Positions 5,788 through 13,490 are shown, numbered from the stretch's first letter. The stretch: 14,331 nt of DNA from an uncultured Eubacteriales bacterium (GCA_900554625.1 USHP01000016.1:1-14331), one strand, 5' to 3'. A program made the numbers and translations. The notes: a model not told the origin generated them from the letters alone.

Positions 5788-5870
5788 TTTTGCTTCTCTC
5801 TTACAAGTAGTGAGACGTATGAATAGAAAATTATGTATGATATTGGTTTCACACCAAAGGAGGATTTACC

Positions 5871-6791
5871 ATGAAACTGAAGAACTGGAAGCATGCATTG
5901 GCGCTGGGCCTGGCATTGGCGATTGTTCTGACCACCGGTGTGCTGAATTCCGGCAATTGGCTCCACGCCAATGAGGACGCAGCGACCACCGCGCCTGCCC
6001 AGGAACCAGCAGTCACGGAGCAGCCGGTCCAGGGAAATACTGTAACGGAACAGATTGCCCTGGAAACCAAGCCCGCGGAAGCTCCCAAGCCTACGGAGGC
6101 CACTGCTGCAACGGAGGCCACCGGTGCGACGGAAGCTACTGCTGCAACGGAAGCCACCGGCGCAACGGAAGCTACTGCTGCAACGGAAGTTACCGAAGCA
6201 ACGGAGGCTACCGAAGTTACAGAGGCTACCGAAGCTACGGAAGTGACTGAGGCAACGGAAGCTACCGAAGCCTGTGAAACGGTTCTTCCCGAGGCGGAGC
6301 TGCCCATCACCGTAACGTTGGTGGATGCAGAAGATAAGCCTGTGGGAGAAGGAAGCTGGACAGGAACCCTTCACTTTGCGCAGGGAGAAGCAACCGCGTC
6401 CGTGACGCTGCCCGCAGTGGAAGGCTACCACACACCCCAGCTGACACTGGAGCGCAAGGCTGAAGACACCCAGCTGACAGCCAAGGCCGTGTATACTCCC
6501 GTAACAGAGGAAGAAAAGACCTTGGAAAAAGCCCTGAATCCCAACCGCAGTGTCAGTGTCCGGCTTGTTACCGATGCGAAAACCTTGCGTTTTGGCGACA
6601 CGGTAAAGCTGGCAGCTACACTCAGTGGCTATGACAATGTAAACTACACCCTCCAGTGGCGCTACAGCGTCGATGGCAAGACCTGGCACGATTGTCCCAA
6701 CCAGACCGGCGCAGAAATGACCGTAGTGGTTTCGGAATCCAACTACCGGTATTACTGGAATGTGCTGGTCACCATCACCGGCCTGAAATAA
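5871..6791 (+). CDS. Secreted protein with a Thr-Glu-Ala repeat region and Ig-like C-terminus
   Basis: This encodes 306 aa from ATG 5871, with AAAGGAGG (5856-5863) 7 nt upstream. A signal peptide (charged MKLKNWKH, hydrophobic ALALGLALAIVL) probably ends after residue 33 (LHA). Residues about 34-74 are Thr/Pro/Glu-rich. Residues 75-134 are ten six-residue units of the TEATAA/TEATEV type, an extended, acidic, stalk-like region with no globular fold expected. The C-terminal 170 residues look like two beta-sandwich domains; the last (LRFGDTVKLAATLSG, then LQWRYSVDGKTWHD) resembles bacterial Ig-like modules. There is no membrane helix or sorting motif at the end, so it should be released or held by another protein. 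It precedes the giant surface protein, whose C-terminus carries a short TEATEATEE segment of the same type. Confidence 0.8.
   Translation: MKLKNWKHALALGLALAIVLTTGVLNSGNWLHANEDAATTAPAQEPAVTEQPVQGNTVTEQIALETKPAEAPKPTEATAATEATGATEATAATEATGATEATAATEVTEATEATEVTEATEATEVTEATEATEACETVLPEAELPITVTLVDAEDKPVGEGSWTGTLHFAQGEATASVTLPAVEGYHTPQLTLERKAEDTQLTAKAVYTPVTEEEKTLEKALNPNRSVSVRLVTDAKTLRFGDTVKLAATLSGYDNVNYTLQWRYSVDGKTWHDCPNQTGAEMTVVVSESNYRYYWNVLVTITGLK
6093..6272 (+). repeat. In-frame 18-nt minisatellite coding for Thr-Glu-Ala repeats
   Basis: Ten 18-nt units occupy 180 nt (60 codons). The first five are variants of ACGGAAGCTACTGCTGCA (TEATAA/TEATGA). The last five are variants of ACGGAAGCTACCGAAGTT (TEATEV/TEVTEA). 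Third-position changes show the units are not all recent copies. Unit gain or loss keeps the reading frame, so stalk length could vary between strains. Confidence 0.9.
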
Positions 6792-6805
6792 TCGGCCTGT
6801 ACATA

Positions 6806-6864
6806 AGAATCGAAACCCTGCACAGTTTCCGATTCTGGCGAAGCACAATACTTGCTGTGCAGGG
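6806..6864 (+). promoter_or_regulatory. Overlapping, mutually exclusive hairpins between the two surface-protein genes
   Basis: Hairpin A pairs AGAATCGAAAC (6806-6816) with GTTTCCGATTCT (6825-6836), with a one-base bulge and the eight-base loop CCTGCACA. Hairpin B pairs CCCTGCACAG (6816-6825) with CTGTGCAGGG (6855-6864), ten perfect pairs. The loop of A is the left arm of B, so the RNA can switch between the two or form an H-type pseudoknot. No U-tract follows, so this is not a simple terminator. Confidence 0.55.
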
Positions 6865-6893
6865 AACTTCTCAACAGACGGTTGGGAAAGAGA

Positions 6894-6911
6894 TTCTGCT
6901 GAAAGGCAGAA
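6894..6911 (+). other. Small hairpin just upstream of the ribosome binding site of the giant gene
   Basis: TTCTGC (6894-6899) pairs with GCAGAA (6906-6911) around loop TGAAAG, ending four nucleotides before TAGGAGG (6915-6921). It may mildly affect ribosome access or mRNA stability. Confidence 0.3.
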
Positions 6912-6929
6912 GATTAGGAGGTTACAGAT

Positions 6930-7445
6930 ATGATGCGGTTAACAAAACGGGCGCTCTCCGCATTCCTGGCATTTGTCATGGTGTTCACCATGCTGCCGCT
7001 GCAATCCTGGGCAGCCGATACGGTGCAGGACAGCAGCAACAATGCCGTGAACTTTGAGAACATGGTTGTGCCCAATTCTGTGGAGGACCCCGAAGAGAAA
7101 AAGGTAGATACCTACCAGTTTTATACTGACGGCACACCGGTAAGTACCCAGTACGTCATGTCCGGCGACCAGGTCTATGCACCTGCTTCTCCGGAGCGCG
7201 ATGGGTACAAATTCACCGGTTGGAAAGATGCATCCGGCAATCTCTTTACTGCCGGTACTGTCGAAACTGCCACCGGTGCAACGTACACGTATAAAGCTCA
7301 GTTTGAGCAGGTGTATTATGTCTTCTTCCTGAACGAGGAAGGTGTAGTCTGCGCTACCAAGGAATGTACGCCCGGTACATCGATTACAACGGATGTGACG
7401 TTCCCTGTGGGAACAGATGAGGGCATTTCCGGCTGGGTACTATAA
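6930..7445 (+). CDS. N-terminal fragment of the giant surface protein (frameshifted)
   Basis: This encodes 171 aa from ATG 6930, with TAGGAGG (6915-6921) 8 nt upstream. A classical signal peptide (MMRLTKRALSAFLAFVMVF, cleavage expected after residue 28, QSWA) is followed by a short linker. An InlB-B/Listeria-Bacteroides-type repeat lies at about residues 60-130, ending in the hallmark GYKFTGWKD and a KAQFE strand. The frame stops at TAA 7443-7445, in the middle of the next beta-rich module. Dropping one G of the GGG at 7435-7437 joins it smoothly to the long downstream frame (SGW then YYNAEL). So this is the secretion-competent start of a protein of about 2016 aa. A one-base insertion in this strain, phase variation, or a sequencing error would all produce this picture. 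Confidence 0.85.
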   Translation: MMRLTKRALSAFLAFVMVFTMLPLQSWAADTVQDSSNNAVNFENMVVPNSVEDPEEKKVDTYQFYTDGTPVSTQYVMSGDQVYAPASPERDGYKFTGWKDASGNLFTAGTVETATGATYTYKAQFEQVYYVFFLNEEGVVCATKECTPGTSITTDVTFPVGTDEGISGWVL

Positions 7446-10400
7446 TGCAGAGCTGACTGAGCCGACTAATGGCTCTGTCACCATTGAGAGCAGCAATATT
7501 ACATTGTATCCTAAGGTAGAAACCGGCAACTGGATCACCTTTGACTCCGCCGGCGGTACTTATGTAGAACCTGCCTTTGTAGGACCTGGTGCCAATACCG
7601 TGGAGCCTGCCGAGCCCGAGAGAGAGGGATTTGACTTCCAGGGGCGGTTCACGGAGAATGGTGAAGCGTTTACATTTGGCAATACCTTGCCTGAGAGTGT
7701 AAAGCTGATAGCACATTGGAAGGGTAAACAGGTTGACTACAAAGTCTTCTACTGGAAAGAAAATGCCGACAATGAAGAGTACTCTCTGGAGAAGATGGAA
7801 ACCAAGCAAGGCTTTGCTGGAGAACAGACAAGTGCAGGCTCTGACTACAACGCCGGAAAAGGATTCCATCTCAGCGATGACCCGGGCAAGCAGCTGGTGC
7901 AGAAGACCATTGAAGGTGACGGCAGTACCATCGTCAATGTGTACTATGACCGGAATGTGTATACCATTAACTTCTATACAAGAAATGCCCAGGGACAGGT
8001 GATCTGTGGAAAGAAAGAGCATCACCATAGTGGATGGGAGGGTTGCTATGATTGGTGGGGCAACCTCACCTGCGGAAAAGAAGAACATACCCATACAGAT
8101 GCATGCTACAGTGATGCGATTCTTGCCACTATTACTGCGAAATATGAAGCGTTCATTGGCGACAAGTGGCCTACCAATGATGTAGGTGGTAACAACTGGT
8201 CAACCAATAGGGATGGTTCCAGCCCCTGGCAGGCAAACATTCAGACCATGCCTCTGAACGGCGATAATTTTTACGTTCCTTCCAGTGGCAGTGGAAGCAA
8301 GCGCAGCACGGCTACTTATTACGTGGAGGTCTTGGATGGAGAAGACGGCATCGGTGTGTCGAGCTCGAGATTGCGCTTTAAAGTACATCACTCTGATACC
8401 ATAAATTATAGTGACTTGACTGTATCTGAGGAAGACCGCTATCCTCTGGTAGGATTTACGCTGATAACAGGATCGCCCAGTTCTAGAGTAGGCGATACAT
8501 ATGACGGTGCAAAGTTCTATTACACTCGAAATGACTATACCTTAACCTTCGTCAACTTGGGCAGTTCTTCCAGCGAGACGGTCCAGTATCAGGCGGATAT
8601 CAGCGGTTACGGCGAGGAGCCTGATCGACCTGCTGGAATCCCCAGCAACTATGAGTTCCAGGGCTGGTATCTGGACCAGGCATTCCAGACAAAGTATGAC
8701 TTTGCCGGCAAGACCATGCCTGCTCAGAATATTACCGTCTACGCCAAGTGGGCAGCTCCGGAAGTGACCGTTACCGTTCACCTGGAAATGGAAGGTTCCG
8801 AAAGTCCGGTAACACTCCCGCTTACTTATGGCACATCCATTGATGAGGCGACATTGGATGCTTACAAGCCCAACTTGGATGAGAATGAGTATACCTGGCA
8901 CGGCTGGGCTACCAGAGAAGGAGAAAATTACAAACCCTTCAATTTTGATACCAAGCTGACCCAGGACATCACCCTGTACCCCTACTACACCAGCAAGAAA
9001 GCATTCACCGTTGTATATAATGTCAACGACGGCAGCAGCGAGATTACAGACGGCAGAACTTACAAAGATCGCGCCTATGCCGATGTCAAGTATGCAAACG
9101 GAGTTGCTGCCCCTGCTGACAAGGTGTTCCTGGGATGGAATACTGCAAGTGATGGCAGCGGTCATATGTATCAACCCGGCGATAAGCTGCTGATTGACAG
9201 CAAGAATGCCAACGCCGAGAACCAGATTACCCTGTACGCCCAGTGGGGTGATAAGGCAGGTAAGGCAATCCTGATTTACAATGCAAACGGCGGCAATGGT
9301 ACAGCTGAACCCGAAACCTGTGATAATAATGAGAGGGTCCAGCTGAAGAGTGCCGAAGAATTGAACTTCGTCAAAGAAGGCTACAAGTTCCTGGGCTGGT
9401 CTGCGAACCCTGAGGCAACCAAACCCACCTATCAGGCAGGCACCAGCTATATCGTAAACAATAAGAATACTTCCGATGGGGTTAATACCCTGTATGCGGT
9501 GTGGGAGCAGCAGTTTAAGGTTACGTATACCTTTGATGGAACTGCACCGAAGGATGCACAACTGCCCAGCGACTCCAATAGCTATAGTGAAGGCGACCCT
9601 GTTAAGATTCTGCAGCCGAACAGTGTGGACAACTATGAGTTCCTGGGATGGAAGAATGAGAATGGAAATCCTGTCGCTGGAACCATGACCATGCCTGACC
9701 ACAATGTCACTTTGACCGGCTCCTGGAAACCCTTGACTGCACAGTATACTATCCATCATTACTGGGAAGGCACCACAGAGTCGGTTCGGGAGGATATTGT
9801 TGGTACGAAGAATATCGGCGAAGTACTTACCGTATCTCCTACCGCGGTGGAGGGGTATACAGCCACTTCCGGTGAGCAGTCTATTTCGATTACAGCTGAT
9901 GAGGCCGCGAATGTGATTACCTTCTACTATAAGAAGAATGTCACCATTACAGTGGACGATGCAACCAAACAGTACGGTGAGGTGGATCCTAAGTTTACCG
10001 GCACTGTTGTGGGCGTAGATGAAAGATACCCTCTGGGAGAAGTTTCCTATAGTCGTATTGATGCGGATAAGAATGTGAATGTGGGCAATTATCCCGATAC
10101 GATTACGGCTACATATACTCCAAATTCAAGGTATCATGTAACCGTGATTCCTGGCGATTTCTCCATTACGGTGAATACCAGTGAAGTGGTGGTTACCATC
10201 ACGGAGAACAGCGCAACGGAAACCTATGACGGCAGTGAGAAGAGCGTAACCGGCTACACGGTGAAGAGCATCTCCAACGAGCTGTACAAGGAAACCGACT
10301 TCACCTTCACGGGCAAGGCAGAGGCCAAGGGAACGGACCAGGGCTACTACCCGATGGAAGTGAAGGAAGCGGACTTCACGAACAACAACAAGAACTTCAG

Positions 10401-12981
10401 CAACGTCAAGTTCGTGATTGAGGACGGCGGTCTGACGATCAACGCCAGCGCAGCGGAAGTGGTGGTTACCATCACGGAGAACAGCGCAACAGAAACCTAT
10501 GACGGCAGTGAGAAGAGCGTAACCGGCTACACGGTGAAGAGCATCTCCAACGAGCTGTACAAGGAAACCGACTTCACCTTCACGGGCAAGGCAGAGGCCA
10601 AGGGAACGGACCAGGGCTACTACCCGATGGAAGTGAAGGAAGCGGACTTCACGAACAACAACAAGAACTTCAGCAACGTCAAGTTCGAGATTGTGGAAGA
10701 GGGCGGTTTGACAATCGAACCCAAACCCATCACACTTACCGCCAAGAGCGTGGACATTTCCTATGGCGACCCAATTCCGGCATTGTGGATTAAAGAGGAC
10801 CTGAATACGCTGTTGGTGCCGGGAGATACCATTAACTTCCGGCTGGACACCAAGCCTATGATGGACAGCCAGAACAATCCTTTGGTTGGTACCTATCCCA
10901 TTGAGTTCGTGGGCAAGAAGGAAGAGCAGGGCAACTACCTGATTACCTTTGTGGATGGAACTCTGACGGTGAAGGCACCGGAAGGATACCCCCATGTTGT
11001 CAAGACCCACACAGGTGAGCCGCTCTTCCCGGGCGATGAGGTACAGTTCGCAATTACGGTGAAAAACATCTACAATGAAACCGCTGCGGTTACCATTACG
11101 GAACTGCCGGAGGTTACCTTTGACGATGTGACCGGCGTGGAGCTGGCACCGGGCGAAACCAATACCTTCTACGCAACCTACAAGGTAACGGAAGAGGATA
11201 TCCTGGCTGGTTCCTTCACGAACGTCGCAACCTACACTCTGACGGTGGGTCAGAACCAGATCACGGGCACTGCTGAGAATATGGTTCCCCTGAATGCCAA
11301 TCCGAAGATGACTGTGGATAAGGTTATCACCAGCAAAGACGAAGACGGCAATGGTAAGTACGATCTGAACGAAACCATCCGTTATCAGATTACCATCCGC
11401 AACGATGGCAATGTGACATTGACCAACGTAATCGTCAAGGACTTCTTTGGCATGGTGGAAGACAGTTCCTTCGTTGACATTACCGACCAGCTGAATGCAG
11501 CGCCGGATTTTGACGGAACCTTGCAGCCAAAGGAATCCGTGACCTTCACCTATGATTATCAGGTGAAGGAGGCAGATCTGGGCAAGACCGTTTCCAACCA
11601 GGCAAGCGCAACGGCTTCCTATCGCGTAAGCGACCAGGATGACCCCAACGCTCCCAGCGGCATGCTCACTGGGGAAAAGACCGTTACCTGCCTCACGGAA
11701 GAACCCAACCCCAGCCTGCAGGTACACAAGAGCGTTGATAACGAGAAGGAAGTTTACAAGGTTGACGATGTGATCAACTACACCATCACAGTTACCAACG
11801 ACGGCAACGTCACAATGGAAAACGTGAATGTGGAGGATGTCCTGGTGGATGCCGACGGTAAGGAAGTCTGGCAGATCGACCTGGGTGAGGCTGCAACCTT
11901 CAACCTGAAACCTGGTGAATCCGAGACCATTCACTGCTCCTACACGGTCAGAGAAGAAGACCTGGGCAAGACCTTGGTCAATACCGCAACCGCTACTGCG
12001 GAGAACCCGGTTGACCCGGACAAGCCTGTGACCGATGATGACGAGACCGACGGTGAGAAGGTAGAAGATCCCAACCCCAGCGTGGATCTGGACAAGCGCA
12101 TTACCAACCAGCAGGCTACTTACAAGGTTGGTCAAACCATCACCTACCAGATTGTGGTGAAGAACAATGGCAACACCACCCTGCATGATCTGGTTCTGAC
12201 TGACGATCTGATCAATTCCGATGGAACGGTCACCTTCACAGATCTGGGCGGCGGTACGCTGAGCGGCGGAGAAGCACATCTGGCCTCCTTGGCACCCGGC
12301 GCACAGTGGACAGTGACCTGCCGGTATGTGGTTCGGGCTGCGGACGAAAGCCAGAGTATTGCAAACTACGCAGAGGTAATCTCCCATGATCCTCAGACGG
12401 GTGAGCCTGACGCTGTAGCCGATGACACCACTGAACAGGTTGAGGTGGAAGCACGCTACACCCTGACAATCCGCTATGAAAATCAGGCACGTCAGCAGAT
12501 CCACGGCAGCTACGTTACCAGATTGTCGGCTGGAGACCAGTACAGCGTAACATCTCCTGCGGTTGCAGGCTATTACCTGACAGAGAACGCTAAGGTGATT
12601 TCCGGAACGATGCCGGCGGAGGACAGGACGATTGTGGTCATCTATGCAGCAGTTCCCGGACCCGACGGGGGAGATGAGGACGACGAGACTACAGAGGCAA
12701 CAGAAGCCACAGAAGAGCCGCCGGTAGATCCGGGTGCATACACCGAGGACCCCGATGACTACACCCTGACCCCGATCACCGATGAAGAAACGCCTTTGGC
12801 AAATCTGGATGAAGAGCACACCTGCTGCATCCTGCACTTCCTGCTGATGCTGGCGGCTATGATCGTACTGGGCTTCTACACCAAGAGCAGAAAGAAACAC
12901 CAGGAGCGGATCTTTGAGCTGAAGAGAACTTTGGCAAAGGAACAGGATCTCCCGGAACAGGACGATCCCGAGCATCCCTGA
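7417..12981 (+). CDS. Giant multi-repeat surface protein, main body (InlB-B, MucBP, MBG/YDG and DUF11-like repeats, C-terminal membrane anchor)
   Basis: The frame begins at ATG 7417, but homology-like continuity starts at about 7438, so the native protein probably starts at 6930 (about 2016 aa). Order along the DNA: InlB-B-like repeats at 7531-7730 and several more from 8530 to 9730 (hallmarks FQGWYLD, FLGWNTASDGSG, FLGWSANPE, VYAKW); a His/Cys-rich insert at 8005-8115; a MucBP-like module at 9740-9935; MBG/YDG-type modules from 9940 to 10970, two of them near identical; and four DUF11-like conserved repeats at 10980-12460 (YQITIRNDGNVTLTNVIVKD is typical). A last MucBP-like unit lies at 12450-12650. 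The end has an acidic TEATEATEE linker, DEETPLANLDEEHTCC, one membrane helix, and a basic tail of about 35 residues. There is no LPXTG motif. The expected role is adhesion or a cell-surface fibre. Alone, this frame lacks a signal peptide. Confidence 0.85.
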   Translation: MRAFPAGYYNAELTEPTNGSVTIESSNITLYPKVETGNWITFDSAGGTYVEPAFVGPGANTVEPAEPEREGFDFQGRFTENGEAFTFGNTLPESVKLIAHWKGKQVDYKVFYWKENADNEEYSLEKMETKQGFAGEQTSAGSDYNAGKGFHLSDDPGKQLVQKTIEGDGSTIVNVYYDRNVYTINFYTRNAQGQVICGKKEHHHSGWEGCYDWWGNLTCGKEEHTHTDACYSDAILATITAKYEAFIGDKWPTNDVGGNNWSTNRDGSSPWQANIQTMPLNGDNFYVPSSGSGSKRSTATYYVEVLDGEDGIGVSSSRLRFKVHHSDTINYSDLTVSEEDRYPLVGFTLITGSPSSRVGDTYDGAKFYYTRNDYTLTFVNLGSSSSETVQYQADISGYGEEPDRPAGIPSNYEFQGWYLDQAFQTKYDFAGKTMPAQNITVYAKWAAPEVTVTVHLEMEGSESPVTLPLTYGTSIDEATLDAYKPNLDENEYTWHGWATREGENYKPFNFDTKLTQDITLYPYYTSKKAFTVVYNVNDGSSEITDGRTYKDRAYADVKYANGVAAPADKVFLGWNTASDGSGHMYQPGDKLLIDSKNANAENQITLYAQWGDKAGKAILIYNANGGNGTAEPETCDNNERVQLKSAEELNFVKEGYKFLGWSANPEATKPTYQAGTSYIVNNKNTSDGVNTLYAVWEQQFKVTYTFDGTAPKDAQLPSDSNSYSEGDPVKILQPNSVDNYEFLGWKNENGNPVAGTMTMPDHNVTLTGSWKPLTAQYTIHHYWEGTTESVREDIVGTKNIGEVLTVSPTAVEGYTATSGEQSISITADEAANVITFYYKKNVTITVDDATKQYGEVDPKFTGTVVGVDERYPLGEVSYSRIDADKNVNVGNYPDTITATYTPNSRYHVTVIPGDFSITVNTSEVVVTITENSATETYDGSEKSVTGYTVKSISNELYKETDFTFTGKAEAKGTDQGYYPMEVKEADFTNNNKNFSNVKFVIEDGGLTINASAAEVVVTITENSATETYDGSEKSVTGYTVKSISNELYKETDFTFTGKAEAKGTDQGYYPMEVKEADFTNNNKNFSNVKFEIVEEGGLTIEPKPITLTAKSVDISYGDPIPALWIKEDLNTLLVPGDTINFRLDTKPMMDSQNNPLVGTYPIEFVGKKEEQGNYLITFVDGTLTVKAPEGYPHVVKTHTGEPLFPGDEVQFAITVKNIYNETAAVTITELPEVTFDDVTGVELAPGETNTFYATYKVTEEDILAGSFTNVATYTLTVGQNQITGTAENMVPLNANPKMTVDKVITSKDEDGNGKYDLNETIRYQITIRNDGNVTLTNVIVKDFFGMVEDSSFVDITDQLNAAPDFDGTLQPKESVTFTYDYQVKEADLGKTVSNQASATASYRVSDQDDPNAPSGMLTGEKTVTCLTEEPNPSLQVHKSVDNEKEVYKVDDVINYTITVTNDGNVTMENVNVEDVLVDADGKEVWQIDLGEAATFNLKPGESETIHCSYTVREEDLGKTLVNTATATAENPVDPDKPVTDDDETDGEKVEDPNPSVDLDKRITNQQATYKVGQTITYQIVVKNNGNTTLHDLVLTDDLINSDGTVTFTDLGGGTLSGGEAHLASLAPGAQWTVTCRYVVRAADESQSIANYAEVISHDPQTGEPDAVADDTTEQVEVEARYTLTIRYENQARQQIHGSYVTRLSAGDQYSVTSPAVAGYYLTENAKVISGTMPAEDRTIVVIYAAVPGPDGGDEDDETTEATEATEEPPVDPGAYTEDPDDYTLTPITDEETPLANLDEEHTCCILHFLLMLAAMIVLGFYTKSRKKHQERIFELKRTLAKEQDLPEQDDPEHP
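8005..8115 (+). other. His/Cys-rich insert in the giant surface protein
   Basis: The coded text has two similar blocks: CGKKEHHHSGWEGCYDWWG and LTCGKEEHTHTDACY. Each is C-G-K-x-E-H-x-H followed by a C-Y. It is a recognisable short motif of large Firmicute surface proteins, and its histidines and cysteines could bind metal or form disulfides outside the cell. Confidence 0.6.
10183..10414 (+). repeat. First copy of a near-identical 273-bp-spaced internal duplication
   Basis: This 232-bp stretch reappears at 10456-10687 with, by eye, a single difference (G at 10218, A at 10491). The period is 273 nt, exactly 91 codons, so it duplicates one YDG-type domain (ETYDGSEKSVTGYTVKS) in frame. Confidence 0.9.
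10456..10687 (+). repeat. Second copy of the 273-bp-spaced internal duplication
   Basis: It matches 10183-10414 as described there. Sequence divergence between the copies is far lower than between the other repeats of the protein, so the duplication is recent or maintained by gene conversion. After 10687 the copies diverge (VIEDGG versus EIVEEGG). Confidence 0.9.
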
Positions 12982-13022
12982 GTCCTGTAGGATCTCAGAT
13001 TGAACAGAAAAGAGGTTAAATC

Positions 13023-13226
13023 ATGATGTACAATTTGTATTTGTTCGATCACAATATCCTGCATATCTGTTTCTGGACGCTGCCTGCCATTGTTGTCGGC
13101 ATTGTCATGGTGATTATGGCGGTAGTGCACAACCGGAATCAGAAGAAGCGCCAGGAGGCATTTGAAGCGGAAATGGGACACAGCGCTGCCCCCGAAATCC
13201 AGACTTCAGACGAAGCGCAGGTGTAA
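13023..13226 (+). CDS. Small single-pass membrane protein A of the surface locus
   Basis: This encodes 67 aa from ATG 13023 (a second in-frame ATG follows at once), with AAAAGAGG (13008-13015) upstream and 41 nt after the giant gene. There is no terminator between them, so they are probably co-transcribed. A membrane helix lies at about residues 16-37 (WTLPAIVVGIVMVIMAVV). A charged tail follows (HNRNQKKRQEAFEAEMG). The basic residues after the helix predict N-outside, C-inside topology. A cysteine (ICFW) precedes the helix. I do not recognise a family. The context suggests an accessory protein for the neighbouring surface protein, such as a membrane partner or assembly factor. Confidence 0.75.
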   Translation: MMYNLYLFDHNILHICFWTLPAIVVGIVMVIMAVVHNRNQKKRQEAFEAEMGHSAAPEIQTSDEAQV

Positions 13227-13240
13227 CAAACAAGCGAATC

Positions 13241-13267
13241 CCCTGCCGCCGGTTTTCGGCGGCAGGG
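13241..13267 (+). other. Strong intercistronic hairpin without a U-tract
   Basis: CCCTGCCGCCG (13241-13251) pairs perfectly with CGGCGGCAGGG (13257-13267) around loop GTTTT. No T-run follows on either strand, so it more likely stabilises or processes the mRNA between the two small genes than terminates transcription. Confidence 0.7.
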
Positions 13268-13291
13268 TGAGAAAGGAAGGCGAAATTACAT

Positions 13292-13486
13292 ATGTCATAT
13301 GTACTGGAACATACCCGTTTTGGCTTCTGCTGGCTGGATTTGATCGCACTCGCCGTTTTGGTTCTGGTGGTAGTGATCTTTGTCCTGAAGCGCCGTGCTT
13401 TGATCCGGGAAGAGAAAGCCCTGGAAGAGCAGATTTCCGGCGTTTACGCTGAGAAAGCAGTAGAAACCTTTGACAAAGAGGTGTAA
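13292..13486 (+). CDS. Small single-pass membrane protein B of the surface locus
   Basis: This encodes 64 aa from ATG 13292, with AAAGGAAGG (13272-13280) 11 nt upstream. A membrane helix lies at about residues 15-33 (LDLIALAVLVLVVVIFVLK), just after a cysteine (FCWL). The C-terminal half is a charged, probably coiled-coil tail (RRALIREEKALEEQISG) on the inside. Its layout mirrors the small protein before it and the anchor region of the giant protein. No family is recognised. It is the last gene before a strong terminator, so the unit starting upstream ends here. Confidence 0.75.
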   Translation: MSYVLEHTRFGFCWLDLIALAVLVLVVVIFVLKRRALIREEKALEEQISGVYAEKAVETFDKEV

Positions 13487-13490
13487 CACA

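Noticed and set aside
6093..6272. Possible CRISPR array
   Set aside because: The 18-nt units are contiguous, in frame, and have no unique spacers, so they are a coding minisatellite.
5529..6848. Minus-strand open frame with a Gly/Phe/Arg/Ser-rich repeat (439 codons)
   Set aside because: The repetitive text is the antisense of the Thr-Glu-Ala minisatellite, and the frame also runs across the intergenic A/T tract. No ribosome binding site supports it.
7434..7445. Programmed +1 ribosomal frameshift
   Set aside because: No known +1 slippery sequence, stimulatory structure or Shine-Dalgarno-like stimulator is evident at the shift point. A plain one-base insertion explains it better.
8542..9759. 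Minus-strand open frame of 405 codons
   Set aside because: Antisense shadow of the InlB-B-type repeats, with no start signal or recognisable product.
12780..12860. Sortase sorting signal at the end of the giant protein
   Set aside because: DEETPLANLDEEHTCC precedes the helix, but there is no LPXTG or NPQTN-like motif, and the inner tail (about 35 residues) is longer than in sortase substrates. A non-canonical signal cannot be excluded.
10126..12975. Very long open frame on the minus strand (949 codons) opposite the giant gene
   Set aside because: It lies wholly antisense to a clear domain-rich coding frame, has no ribosome binding site that I can see, and its product has no recognisable domains. 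Codon bias of the plus-strand gene keeps it open.
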